64,000 nucleotides of DNA from Ectocarpus siliculosus (Eukaryota > Sar > Phaeophyceae > Ectocarpales > Ectocarpaceae). This document shows, piece by piece, positions 34,025-46,900 of the stretch. The DNA lies in contig FN649734.1 of the NCBI GenBank assembly GCA_000310025.1, positions 5,190,246-5,254,245 of the forward strand. The letters are read 5' to 3'. Under the pieces are notes generated by a model. The model searched no databases, was not told the DNA's origin, and saw only the letters and a program-made list of their open reading frames with translations. The position numbers were made by a program, and so were the translations under genes. The number at the start of each line of letters is the position of its first letter. The stretch's first letter is position 1.

Positions 34025-36094
34025 TTTGACTGGAGATTCCCGAACCATGGGTCGGGAATTTCCGGCTGGATCTTTGTTCCCGAATAAATATTCAAAGGGC
34101 TGTGTTCTGTGTTGGCCCGATGACAATTAGGATCTTTAAAATAGCTTGTTGTACCTCTGCCGGTGGCGGAAAGGAGAAAGGAGGGACAGCTCGCACGACG
34201 GTAACAACCGCACGGACACCGACTGCTACTACTCGAACAGCTACCACCGTGCAAGCTTGCTAGCCAGCGTGGCTTCTGCCTCGGAGGCTGTTCCACCCCG
34301 TCCTCCTGCTTGAGATATATCACAGATGATTCGTCACTCCTCGTCTATGATACAACACCCTCTTCTACAGCACATCAGCACAGCAAAAAACACCGAAACT
34401 CTTGTTGAAAAACCCAACGGCTCCGCCCATCAGCTGCTCCCTCCAGGTATTCGCAGCTGGCAATCTCGGTCAGACTCACAGAACGGCAGAGGACGGACAC
34501 AAAACCTAGACCCGCACCCCCAGAGCTTCGACACCGCGCGCACGCAAGTATTCATATGCAGGTATGCATAGCTTCATGAATCTCTCATCCAGTTATGCAT
34601 CGCTCAAGAATCGGTTGTGGTGTGTTTTTTCTTTCCACAGACTCTTCTCCGCTTGGTTACATAAGTATGCATGCACCATAACCATCGACCGTCAGAGTGC
34701 CCTCCTGGAAGGTGCCTATGGTTAAATAACTGGGGCATGAGCGGCTAGGGTGTGTGTGTCTGGTGTGTGTGCTTTGTGTTGGCAGCGAGCGGTAGTTGTC
34801 TGTTGATGTGTTCATCATCCTGCTCATCATGCATGCATGCGATATTTCAGCCAGCTGCCCAGCCGGAGAGAGAGGGAAAATAGCATCTCGCTGCGTGGTG
34901 TCGCTCTGCCTCTCTCTTGAAACACATCAACCCACATACGAAGCCTCAACACAGGCGTGCGTATATCGCTGACAGCAGCGTAACAGTTATGAAAGTCTCC
35001 CGTCTCTCCTTGTTGGCCTCTCTCTCCAACGTACTGCTGTATACTGCTGCAGCTTGGTACATATGTGTGGCAGCAAGGTGTTGGCAAGGTGTGCGCACAC
35101 TCGGACGGAGTTTCGGATTACACGTCATTTTTTTTTCTTCTTTTTTTTTCTTAATATGGAATATTAACCTCGGAACAGCCATATATCAAGGCCTCCCCGT
35201 TCGAAGATATGTACCCCACGAGTTTGAAATAGAAATTGGATTTCCACGGAGATTCCTGAACCCAGAAATTATAGACAAATAAATAATACTCCTGGAGTAT
35301 CAAGGAACCGGGAACGCGAGTTTGAAATATGTCAGTTCAAGAAGAACAGATTTATTTCCGCAACGATGTTGAGAAAGCAGAGAGAGATTATACGAGAACA
35401 AATGAATAAAGGCCGACGCTGACGACCACTTCATCCTCGCCAATCATCAATAATCTAGATTTTGTCGTCCAGCAGGGGAGGAGAAGAAGATGAACTTGCT
35501 GCCACGCGCCCACAGGGGAGCAGGGTCGAACGCGAAGTTATTGCGGTACCCACATGCACGCAATCCCCCCCGCCCCCCATCAATACACCATACCTCTCCT
35601 GATCCGCTGGCTCGGCTACAACAGCACGACAGCAACAAGAACAACACTGCGCAGGTACGACGATCTCTACACTTCGGGGAACGAGCATATTGACTAGCCT
35701 TTCTTTGCAGCCCTTCCCAAAAGTTTGCATTGGTCCCGTTCGGGCGAAATGAGATGGGATCTTGCTTCTTGGGAGAGATTTCGCGTAAGGTCGGGTCAAG
35801 GCCGAGCAATCAGGACGGAACTGCAGCGATCGGTCTGTGCGGTGTCATTTATGTACTGATGATGCTCAACGCTCGCTCCTGGGATGTTGCTGTTAGAAAA
35901 GAGGCAAATCCATTATGCGATAGACTGCTGTATAGTGACGAGTCTAGACTCGACGGATGTGATATAATAGCTATACTAGTCTTAGCCAACGAGACCTGAT
36001 GTATGTATTTCATCCATGTTTCTATGCACATACTACCAGAGGATCGACTACATTTGATTTGGTTGCGTGTAAGCTACTGCGAGTTGTACCATGC
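34025..36094. other. non-coding region
   Basis: No recognisable gene. Notable only are CT/AG-rich low-complexity stretches and a T-rich run near 35128-35152. Confidence 0.35.
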
Positions 36095-37132
36095 TGGTTC
36101 AGCAAATGAAGAACGCGGCGCTCGGCGCTTCTAGAGATATCGCATCACAGATACGTAGTTCAGTTACTGCGCTTCGAACGGAAGTGGAGCGACGCGAGGT
36201 CGGCTTTCAACGCTGAAATGGCCAGGGTGGCCGAAGAGTCGAAGGTGACTTTTTGGCGGGACGTCGTGGTCGTTGTGAACTTCGCCAAAACGCGTGTGTC
36301 GGACGTTATCGGCTCGCGGGTGTGATAGACTCCCTAGAGCGAGAGGTGTTCCACCAGATGGAGACCGCCTTCACGGCTTTAGTCAGTACTTCGACAGATT
36401 TACGCCGAAAACGCCCATGGGCGCAAGATAGGCGCGGCGACACACATTCTTCGTACGAAAATTAAAAAAATCAGGGATGCATATTTCGGCGGTACCACAC
36501 CGTTTCACTGATTGTTCTGTGGTGCCGCTATCGGGTAATTACCCGTAACACTTTCCTCCCGTACGTAACAGGTTCCATCCCACGTAATTTTGCGGTAACT
36601 TGGGGGTACCCCGAACCACACTAGGCTGCCGGGCCCCCACTGGGCCCCGCGCAGAACACAACACAGACAACAGACAACGAGACAACAGACAGCACAGGCT
36701 GCCCACCGACTACAGACACAGACCAGACACACAGACCACCGGCGCTGCAGACGTCACAGCGACACAGCGGACCATGGCTACTGCTGCACAGGCACAAGCG
36801 TGGGGATCGATGCTGGTGCCCGATATTGTATATAGTACATCTTGTAGCAACAGTACACTGCCACGACAACATCTCAACACTCAACACTACCCCAGAATCC
36901 CATATCTCTACCTACATGTACGGTTTAACACCCCGGGGACGGCGAGCTGGCGTCCCCGGTATGCGCCGTAATTACCCGTACGTAACACATTTCGTGGATT
37001 TCCCGTAGTTACCCGTAAGTAACGCCGGGAAATCGCCGTAATATGCATCCCTGAAAAAAATGCCATCGACAGAGCATATGTTTCCCCGCTTTTTTGGAAA
37101 ATCTTTGATACTACAGTGTTAACGCAGTAGAG
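36095..37132 (+). pseudogene. degenerate coding relic split by a MITE
   Basis: Protein-like sequence jumps between frames on the plus strand: LVQQMKNAALGASRDIASQI near 36090-36170, then FNAEMARVAEESKVTFWRDV from about 36209, then DSLEREVFHQMETAFTALV from about 36325, then THILRTKIKK ending at the MITE. After the MITE the sequence resumes as NAIDRAYVSPLFWKIFDTTV and reaches a stop near 37130. The helical, charged character and continuity across the insertion argue for one former gene. I do not recognise the family. At least three frameshifts are present. Confidence 0.5.
36472..37053. mobile_element. hAT-type MITE in a coding relic
   Basis: 582 bp with inverted ends CAGGGATGCATATT and an exact 8-bp TSD AAAAAAAT (36464-36471, 37054-37061). 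It holds GGTAATTACCCGTAA and CCCGTAGTTACCCGTAAGTA motifs near its ends, and no transposase. Confidence 0.85.
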
Positions 37133-37749
37133 GGTCCACAGGTTTGCCGTAGCACTTTAAAAACACAGCGATAAGGCGGATTTGCCGACTTCAGTGGCTC
37201 GAGCTGTCTCCTAGAACTCAATACATAACGAACGCCGAACGCGGCTTTTCAAATCTGTCAGTTGCGCAGCTGCGCATCTCGGCAAACAAACGTGCTTCAG
37301 AATGTTGGGTGGATTTTGTGCTTTTTTTCTTACAGAACACAAAAAAAAATATTTCATCTCGAGAAACGAGTCTGGGAAATGAATTCATAGGGCTGTTGCG
37401 GATGACCAACTTGTACGTCCACGGTTCGTTCCCTGAGCAGCACAGAACGATGTCTCCCCTTGGAGGGTGAGTCTCAACAAGAAAGTTCGGCCGCCATCTC
37501 GTGTATCTGACGAGGCTACTACATGTTATGCTGTATTTTCGGCACCTCCCTACCAAAATGTTCGATCTTCACCATCTGCTTCGACGATTCGTTGCGTCAT
37601 TTGCTCTTTGCATACTTTCGCTTGATCTCCACATGCCATGTCGCCTGCAAATTAGTTCGTGGTTTCATTCTGCTATCTATGCATATGTCGATCATCGTAT
37701 GACGATGTTTTGATTCATTTCTTCGCCGTGAATACCAAATATCATGTTA
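37062..37749. other. end of relic plus non-coding stretch
   Basis: The first 70 bp continue the relic interrupted by the MITE. I recognise nothing in the remainder up to Helitron H2. Confidence 0.35.
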
Positions 37750-38591
37750 TCATGTTACATATATACTTACAGGATAGTCGTCGTGACGTGATACATTTCT
37801 TGTTAATAGTATGGAAAAAAATAAAAAAAAGATGGCTCGATTTTTGAATTTCTACAGCAGTATGGACCAGACGCCGACTTTACATGGAAGTCGTACGAGT
37901 GTCGACTTAGTTGTGCTGTCACAGCATCTTCCACGCACTTCTGCCAGTGCTGGTTTGTTGACTGGAGTCTTTTAGGTCGAGATACAGCAGTGAGTGGGAT
38001 TCTCGGGTTGTGCAGGCAAAAGTGAACCAGAGCAAAAAATTTCATGCATAGCTCGATTACTGCTGCTGTGCTTTTGCAACAGCAGTATGGACTAAACGCC
38101 GAACGACGTCCGCGTGCTACAAGTACCGCAACGACCTAACTGGATGGAATACTTCCTGCCACGGCGAACCATAGTACGGTGCGATGCAAACATCCGTTCG
38201 TGTGTCGCGCGGCTGCCACATGTGTCGACGACAGGTACCCGTAGAGCTCTCGCCATGTTGTCGTTACCGCGCAGGAGGACCCCTCGGAGATGTTCCACAT
38301 GGTGCTACAACGACAGCAGTACTACTGTACATAGATGTCGTAGGAGAGTGGAGTTGTGCTGTCACGGCATCTTCCACGCACTCTCCTACCGGTGCTTGCG
38401 TCGATTGGAGTCTTGTAGGCCGAAATACAAGAGTGGGTTGGACTCTCGGGTTGTGGAAGCAAACCTGCCTGCAACAACAGAGAAGGCGGTGTTCTATTTT
38501 TACTATTATAGTGTCCCGCTCACCTTTTTTTTTTTTTTTCGACATGTGGTTGCATATTTCTTATCCACTGCCGAAAAAGACCGCTGGATCT

Positions 38592-38781
38592 TGTTTGGGT
38601 GCGGTAGCCCGTCAGAGGCCGAAAGAGAAAGAAGGTTGACTCAAGACCTTTGTTGATTAGAGAGTGAGAGACATGCGGTAGGCAACACCATCATCGCCAT
38701 GCAGCATGCCCATCAACACATTTCATCCGCGTACCCCCCGGAGGCCCCGTAGACAGTATACTCTGCCGAGCACCCCAAACA
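38592..38781 (-). repeat. 3' LTR of element B
   Basis: 190 bp, with one extra ATC relative to the other LTR copies of this family. Confidence 0.9.
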
Positions 38782-40467
38782 GCCCCCCCTGCTCGGTACG
38801 AGATACGATCTACGAAATCCCCGCCACGACTATCATTGCCAGGTAAAACGGCGATAAATCGAACTACGTATCCAAACGGAAATCATCCACCATTCATTCC
38901 ATTTCAAACAATTTCCCAATAAAACAATGTTCTACGAAATCTGTCGATCTCCCAATAAAACATGCTCTACGAAATCTTTCAGATCTTCTGATGATATCAA
39001 ATAACTATCTCCTAAAAGGTCTGTCAATAAACAATTCCCCCTCTTGAGAAAAATGCTTTACCAAATTCTCAAGAAGTCAAAACACAAACAAATACCCTTG
39101 GAAAAATACCCAGCAAAGATACACATTACATCAGAATCACGTCAGAACGGGGACGGGTAACTCCGGGAAAATGTGTCCAACGTCCTGACTTACTCAGAAC
39201 AAATTCCTCAGATAAACATTCATGTTTCAACTCATTGACCAGCTCAAATAACCTTCGGAAGCACAAAGGCTTCAACCATGACTTACGAGAACATGCCAAA
39301 TCCTTCCTCCAATACCCAATACCTTGACAAATATACCAGTCCACCAGCAGCCCCCCTGCTGTAACATCCATCCATCCCAAACACGAAGAAACCAACCAAA
39401 CAAGTCCAAAACAAACATGAAGAAACCAACAAATCCAAAACAGACAATCAATAATCTCGCATCCCCCCTGCTGGGACATCTCATATAAACGCAACGAAAA
39501 TCCCATTCAATATTCAATTCCATGTCACCTCCGCAGGTAAAACGCGGAAAACGATCCAAACATGATCTACCCAAATCCCATTAGCCAACATCAATTCCAT
39601 ATAAAATCCCCAGGGAAAACACGGAAAATCTCAACATGAACTACCACCCGATGTCAGAAACACTGTTTGTTGTGCTGCAGCGGACAGCATGGTATTATCA
39701 CATTCCCCCCCCCATGATTTCCGACAGCAGTGCAACAATCAGGCGTGATTCCGCGAAATCCAGCATGCCAATTCTGCATCCAACTTCATCAACTCCAAAC
39801 CGAAACAAGAAAACAAAACATATCAAAGAAAAGGCGTCACACGTCCAGCACATACCAGTCTGCCGTACAGGCCTACCTGGAAAGGAAAATTGCTACTCCG
39901 CAAGGATTGACTCGTCGGGAACGGTACATCGGAGGGACAGAGAAACGGTGCGTGCCCCCCAACGTCTTTACCCAGCACGTCGCACGCCAAGCCAACGCCT
40001 ACTTACATATATCCAGTACCATCAGAAAAACATAGCGGTAACTATCATAGAGAATGTTATCCCAACAAAGAAGGAAAAACCAAAGTGGAACAAACCGTAC
40101 GCAGAAACTATACTACCACCGCCATTTGAGATATTTTCCTGGCAAACAACAGCCCCCCGGCCGCAACATTCCATTTGCCTCCCAGAAAAACAATAATCTA
40201 CCATGGAGATTCCCTGCCATTTGGCCGTGGAAATTAGTGTTCCTGCAAGGTAAAACGCGGGTGGGCATCTCTACAAAACAAAACAAAAACAAATCCAAAC
40301 CTGCAAATGCGCCAACGATAGGAAAAATGCAGCATTGTATCTGAAGATCAAAACACAAGAACAGCATCCTGCACAAAACAAATTTCAGAAAAGTGACAAT
40401 AATACGCAAACAAACATCACGTGCCTTGGCGAGTTTAAGACCCCAGCAGAAGTCGCGCTGCTTGCCG

Positions 40468-41544
40468 TCATTGTTGGACTCGCCCGGTCCTCCGAACTCC
40501 CTTCCCCGCTTCATGATCCTCCTGTCGTTGCTCCGGTCGCGAACACGGGCTCCCCGGCCGTTGCCTCCGCGACATCTTTCCACGGTCGAACGGGGTGTCC
40601 ATCCCCATCACCAGCCCCACTCTCCCAGCCTTCAGCCGGCACAGCTTCCTCGGGTCGAAGGGGCGCAGCAGTGCCCCAAACCAGGCCACATCCATCCCCT
40701 CTGCCTCGTCGTTGCTACTGCTGCCGATGCTGCTGCCGCTACTGCTGCTGGAGCCATCGACCAGGTCGTCCACCCCGGGATAGTTGGCGCCGCGCACCCC
40801 CGAACACACGGTGCCGGGATCGAAAGGGTGCGTGGACGCCCACCTCTCGCCACAGACGCTGTCACCCCAGCAGCCATCAACCTCACCTGCGCACCAACCG
40901 CCATCATCGCTACCGTCGTCGATGCCGTTGACCACCGCTTCTCCGTTGCTGGCCGCCCCCCCAACCGACATGGTGGGGGAAACGTTACCGACGGTTGCCA
41001 TCGTAGCGGCCGGTGCCGTCGCCGCGGTCGCGGGTCGTGCCGTCACCGATGTCGCCACTCCAGCCGCCGATGCCGCCACTGTAGCCACCTGCGCGGGCTC
41101 TCGAGCCATTCTCCCCGCCGCCGCAGCGGGAGAAACAACACCGTCGGGTGCCGCCGCCGTCGCCGCTGGAACCGCCGTCGATACCAACGCTCCAACCACC
41201 ATTGCGGGCGCTCCGGTTGTTCTCCCCGCCACCGTCGCGGAGATAACAGTGTCGCCGGGCACCGCCGCCGTCGCCGCTGGAACCGCCGCCGATGCCGCTA
41301 CTCCAGCTGTCGCCGCGAGCCCTCCGGGCGCTTCCTCCGCCGTCGCTGCGAAGGTAACACTACCGCCGCAGTAGGTCGCCACCGTCGCCTCTGGAGCTGC
41401 TGCCGATGCCGCCGCTCCTGCCGCCACTGCAGGGACCCCGGCAATTCCCCCCGCCGCCGTCGCTGCGAGGGAAACACTACCGCCGCTGTAGGTCGCCGCC
41501 GTCGCCTCTGGAGCTGCTGCCGATGCCGCCGCTCCTGCCACCAC
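40468..41544 (-). pseudogene. residual Gag tail of element B
   Basis: An Ala/Thr-rich frame with PAATAA-type repeats running to an acidic, Ser-rich segment (EAEGMDVAWFGALLRPFDPR), matching the C-terminal part of element A's Gag. The start and the zinc knuckles are deleted. Confidence 0.5.
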
Positions 41545-41729
41545 TGCAGGGACCCCGGCAATTCCCCCCGCCGCCGTCGCGGCGACAACACTACCGCCGC
41601 CGTGCTGTCCCGTCCCCGTTGGCCACGTCCCAGCTTAGCTGTATATATCGTATTCGCCGCCCCATTGGCCCGGCACATACAGCTCAGACGCCAATACCCA
41701 CTACCAACACCAGGCCATACAATATATTG

Positions 41730-41916
41730 TGTTTGGGTGCGGTAGCCCGTCAGAGGCCGAAAGAGAAAGAAGGTTGACTCAAGACCTTTGTTGATTAGAG
41801 AGTGAGAGACATGCGGTAGGCAACACCATCGCCATGCAGCATGCCCATCAACACATTTCATCCGCGTACCCCCCGGAGGCCCCGTAGACAGTATACTCTG
41901 CCGAGCACCCCAAACA
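41730..41916 (-). repeat. 5' LTR of element B
   Basis: 187-bp direct repeat of the LTRs of element A and of 38592-38781. Confidence 0.92.
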
Positions 41917-42858
41917 GATCTTTACGCAGTCCACCTTCGCATTTATATCTCGAATGGGTAGTATTTCTGTGTGTGTTTTTATTATTCCTTAATTTATCAT
42001 TTTACACCGAACGACGCAGGACGGGTCGACCTTCATCATTGTTGTTGTTGTTGTTGTTGTCTTCACATGAAAAATCGTTCCGATCTCTCTCTACCCAGTA
42101 ACTTCAGATGTCCGTACTTACTTGTGGATTACCTGTTGGAAATTGTGGGAATCCCTTCATTCCGAGAGAGCCACAGGTCGGCATCCGGCCTTTTCTTTTT
42201 TTGTATGCACTTTTCTTCCTGTGAAGTTTTGGCGTTGCGCTTGCCATCGTCGCTCAAGTGTTTGTGGCTTCAAACCTTCTCAGCCGGCCTTGAAACTTCT
42301 TGCTTGTTGATAAGTCTCCGTGGTAACTTCTCCGCGCATGAGTCATATGCAGTTATGACCTGCGCTTTGACTTTCACGATGGGTATTTTACCTCTTTGTC
42401 TTGCATTGGTGAGTACCTACCTGCGTTATACGGAAGGATCGTTCCACGACGCAAACTTCGACGTCTCCGTTTTTTTTTTTTTTCCCCTCCGCACTCCTTC
42501 CTTGCGGCGGTTTTCACACCGACTTCGAACGTGGGGTGCAATTTCCTCTCTTCGTACCTTCCTCGTCGGCCTTCTCCATCGTTATGTACATTATTTATAT
42601 CTCGATTTTTCGGCTTTTCGATTCCGATAGAGACAAGACTACGGACTGACATTTCCCTTTCACCCCCGACGGAACCGCGCGCTCGTCGAGTGCCGAAATT
42701 CTTCAGCACTTCCTTGCCCCAACACCGTCCCTTCTTCCCGCCCCAACAAATCTTCTCCCCTTCTTCTTCTTTCCTTCCTCCCGGACACTCACCACCATCC
42801 GTCCTGGATGTTGGCCCCCAGCCCCATTGGGGGGCGGGGGGCCAATCCTAAACCCTAG

Positions 42859-43905
42859 TATCTATTTACCCTAGGGGTGTCGTCAGCAGCCTTTTGTGAC
42901 CACGCAAAGCGACCAGTTTAGTCGGACCCAGGCGGATAACGAAAATCACGGGAGCAACGGGTTAGCACAGCTCCAGTCTTGTTTGAACTTTTGAACGCAT
43001 CTACGACAGTAGAACACACACACATGGCGCGTCATCAGTAAGGAAGTGTTCGTAGTGGTGGATGGTGGTGGTTGCCCTGTCGATTTGATTTTCTGTGGGG
43101 TCTTGCAGGCCCATGGCTTCTCTTCACCGGTTAATCTGGCATTAAAACGCAATAAATAAAAATATGTTCACATGAATAGCTATTCGAATCTTTTCGCGGG
43201 TCATGGGGGCAAGAGTATCTACTCTCCTATTTCCATCGCTACATAGATTCTGAACGGCCGACCGACTGCGGTGAATTCAAAGTGGTGTTTCTCCCGTTGC
43301 CACATGCGTGCACGAGATGAGCATGTAACTGATGACAGGGCGTCCTATCGAGACACGGTCTACCAAGACAACGACAACGTTTCTGAATCCAAATACAAAT
43401 GTACTTGCGCCCAGTCGAGAGTGCACCCCAAGAATACAACAGATAAATAATTGGTTGTGTTTCGTGAGAAAAATGAAAAACATTGATGCAAGTCGACCTT
43501 GTGGCCGGCGGGAAAGGCCGACGTATGTAGTAGCAGACATATGGTGGCTACAGGAGGATCAGCTGCGGGAGGAAATCCGAGCCTCTCAAGCACCCGACAT
43601 GCATTGTAGTGGTGGACGCCTCTCCCCTGTGTTCAACTCCCCGCGGACGCCTATACCTTTTCTCTACCTGTTGTTGCTGTTGTTCCATCCTCGCCAAGAA
43701 CCTTTTTTTGATGCGTACTTTTGGTGAAAAGCTACATAAAGTGAAAATCATTTTCCATCCGTAGGTGAACGTGACTGGCATGCGTTGCTGCTGTGAAATA
43801 TCACTCGTCGGATTCTCCACCGATACTTGACCGTCATGGCATTGGCCTCCAAATGCCCTCCCTTTCATTGTTTCGTGGTCGATGGTTTGCACAGGAAACG
43901 TACAA
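42859..43905. other. intergenic, upstream of VWD-like gene
   Basis: No gene recognised. The last few hundred bases would contain the promoter and 5' UTR of the plus-strand gene that starts at 43906; I see no clear TATA box. Confidence 0.4.
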
Positions 43906-46900
43906 ATGGCCGCCACGATGAAGACGACGCTATCAGCATTCGCGCTGCTGCTGCCTCTGCTGTCGATTGCCAACGGTGAGAGTAGAGACGCAGTCAGCTG
44001 CATAAATCATTGATGCAAAACACTTAATTGTCTCGAGAATGTGAAAGACGAGATGACCAAAATGATCGCTTCGACCATTCTCGAAGACTCGCTTTTCATG
44101 CGGCCGGCGTGGTCGTTGGATGCAGCACAGAGATCACTGCGTGATGACGCCGCCACGCGCTTGGTGTCGGGAGGAACCAATGACCAAAATGATCGCTTCG
44201 ACCAAGGGAAACGGCCGACCCTTCGATCACAACAGAGAGCGAAGTCCGTCTTAAGGAGAATTCCATCATTTTTACTTGCTGAACTCACCCACCCCATGCG
44301 CCCGCCCATCCTCTGGCGAACGTTTCTGCCGGCTTTTGAACCCTGAGAAGGCGCGCGGTGTGATCCTCCCAACCTGCCTGTAAACTGCGTGTGCGAGCTA
44401 ACGGACGACCAATGCGCAAACGGATTGGAGTGCTGTGATCAAGTAACCCCCAACCAGTGCAAGAATCCGAACGTCAGTAAAGGACCGAATGCCTGCGGTG
44501 AGTCTTGTTGATCCGATATCGCGCGAAAGCTGTAATCCAAGACCGTGCTGCAATGCGTGGTCCGTAGTTGCTGTAAAATTGGCATGTTGCCTGGAAAGTC
44601 CGCCTGCTATTTGAAATGTACCGTGTGAACCGTGAGTAGGGTATTGTTGAAGTCCCTCACGGTTTGGAGGGCTCGTGGCTGGCTTGTCTTTTGCCCACTG
44701 CACTTACGATGAGTTCACACGAGAGTGGGAAAAGTTCGAACGATTGAAAGCGTCTCGGGCGCGCTACAGCGTGAGGCCATCGCTTACACAGTAGGGGACC
44801 TTGTACTTGGGCCCCCCTCTCACGGAAATGTCTTTTAGGGGACCCGCACATGACCGGCTTCCTTGGCCAAAAGTTCGACTTCACGGGAGAGGACGGCGGC
44901 TACTACGCCGTCATCAGTGACTTCCCGAACTTGCACATGAACATGGTGAGCCTCGATAGATCCTCGTTCGAATTGAGGCGAGTGATGTAAGCTGAGACCT
45001 TGATGCCCGAGGGTATTCGGGACGGGCTGGTGAAGCTGCTAAGGACCACGGCAGATGCCTGTGTCATCCTGCTTGTCATTTTTCAGGACCCGTGGCAGGG
45101 ATCTGAACGGTCGATCGGGTGAGTAGCGACAATATTTCGTCGATGTTTGGTGCTCGCTATGCGGTCGGTATGCATGCAGTGGCAAAACCCTCGTGATGCG
45201 AGGTGTCGTTGCCTCATGGCGCGATGGCCGTAAAGTTCGTGAAGTTCGACTTTTTTCATTAGGAAAATGTGACGACGCCGAGAAAGATATTTGTATACCC
45301 GAAGGCCGACCGTGAAGCATTGCCGCCACCAACCCTTAACGGTCCGAAAATCGATTTTTTCGTGCCCTCATCCCTATGTCTCATCAGCGCGTCACGAGTC
45401 CGGTCCCCTCTTTGCCGGAGATCACGTACATCACCGGGCTGTCTCTCCTGACCACCGACTCGGACGGACAAATCCACAGCATCGTCATCGAGGTCAAGAA
45501 CCCGCACGACATCGAGAGCTCCTGCCCCGCCGGGGTGTCCCCGTGCCTCGCCGACGGGTCCCTGAGGGTGATGCTTGACGGAAAGGAGGAGCTGTCCGCC
45601 CCGGGCTCCGTCGCTCTCGCCGAAGACGTCATCGTGACGGCGGCCAACCTCCCGGGGGAGTGTCGCTCGTTCGGGTTCGAAAAATACTGGGAGCGCAAGA
45701 AGCTCCAGAATGCCCTTCACGGCCGTCACCTGGGCGAGCAGAGCATGGGGGATTGGTTGCTTGGGGTAAGAAGCCGGAATTGCATTTTGTCGGATCCTCC
45801 ACGATGGGTTTGGACGCGTTCCGGGCGGGGTTGTGCACCTAGTGCTGGCACGCACGCTCTTTTTGGTTTTCGTCGTTGATGCATTCTCTCTTTGCGTCGT
45901 TGGTCGTTCGTTTGTCAGGACCCCACAGCTACCAACATGGACGAGTGCACGGAGTACGTTGCGCAAGCCGAGGTGCAGGCCGGGGGCCTCTTCGCCCACC
46001 AGTCCGAGCACGCCTCGTTCCAGATCGTGACCCCCACGGCCACCGTTCGCCTGAGCCACGGTCGTCTACACCAGATTGCGACCCGCGACCCTACGGACCG
46101 GTTCGACCTCCCCGACCACATCACCTGGCAGATGAACATGGGTATCGACCACAACGAGGTAAGATCCACACATGCGTATATGAAGTACTCATACGTTGTT
46201 TTTTGTCTGTCGGAAAGACAGAACGAATGCGAAAGCTGCCTTCTGCCTCCTCCGCCGGTCCTTCGTCCTTTCCCGCACTGAAACAACGCTTTGTACCCAT
46301 CCGTCCTCGCAGGTGAGCTACTCCGCTACCGGAATCCTCGGTGAGACATCCACCCCGACCAAGGACGCCAACGGCGAGGACATCATGACCGGCATGGAAG
46401 CCATCCGCGGGTCCGAGGAAGACTGTGAGTCTCGATAGCACGGATTGGGTAGCTAGCGCGATACGTGCTTCGGCGACGGCGTAGGCTAATCCTTGCCAGA
46501 ACCCTCCGTGAAAACTCGGTGATTCTTATCCGCTCTGCGGACTCCGACATGCGGGCGCCTTGTCTTGTCGGCTGCTATTTGAGCACGGTATGTACCGAAG
46601 ATTGCATGAGTCACACTTGCATATGCGGAAGATTCCACACCCTAATACCACGTATGTGTTGTAATTTATCGAGCGCCGAAGATCGCCATTATTAGCACAC
46701 GATGGCGCATATTATCACACGTTTGAGTCCCATTCCATGTGTGGACGGAGCCCCCGCTCTCATCGTACGGTGTAACAGATCGTGGTCACAAGCACGCAAG
46801 CGCATGTAACCGCGTGTCACAGCCATAGAGGGTAACTATACCGTGGGGTGCAGGTTAAATGACCCGACGTTATTTTCTTAACCAATACCGCTATCAATTA

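Larger units (their letters stand above)
38592..41916 (-). mobile_element. TR-GAG element B, deletion derivative of A
   Basis: A 3,325-bp LTR element in minus orientation with a perfect TSD GATCT (38587-38591, 41917-41921). H1 provides the empty site: GGATCTTTTACGTAG on its minus strand near 14480. It is collinear with A but lacks the segment equivalent to 18375-19448, so the zinc-knuckle Gag is gone and only the Ala-rich tail frames remain (40468-41544). It can have moved only by using proteins of other elements, if the deletion came before insertion. Confidence 0.9.
37750..42858 (+). mobile_element. non-autonomous Helitron copy H2
   Basis: Starts TCATGTTACATATATAC after an A and ends CTAG before a T. 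The 3' hairpin GGCCCCCAGCCCC-ATT-GGGG lies just upstream of CTAG. It is collinear with H1 read in reverse. The total of 5,109 bp falls to about 1.78 kb once TR-GAG element B is removed, matching H1 without its MITE. At 42042-42112 it carries a (GTT)n tract and a TCTTCACAT..CGTTCCGATCTCTC segment like the LINE 3' end; H1 carries the same at 13605-13680. Confidence 0.85.

Noticed and set aside
40393..41745. 450-codon plus-strand ORF
   Set aside because: Same antisense artefact in element B; it also runs into the LTR.
15349..41916. four copies of the 187-bp repeat as a CRISPR-like or tandem array
   Set aside because: They are paired LTRs of two elements with TSDs, not a spaced array.
42370..42860. 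Phe/Pro-rich plus-strand ORFs as a gene shared with 12.8-13.4 kb
   Set aside because: The similarity is due to the two Helitron copies in opposite orientation; indels differ and no frame is conserved.
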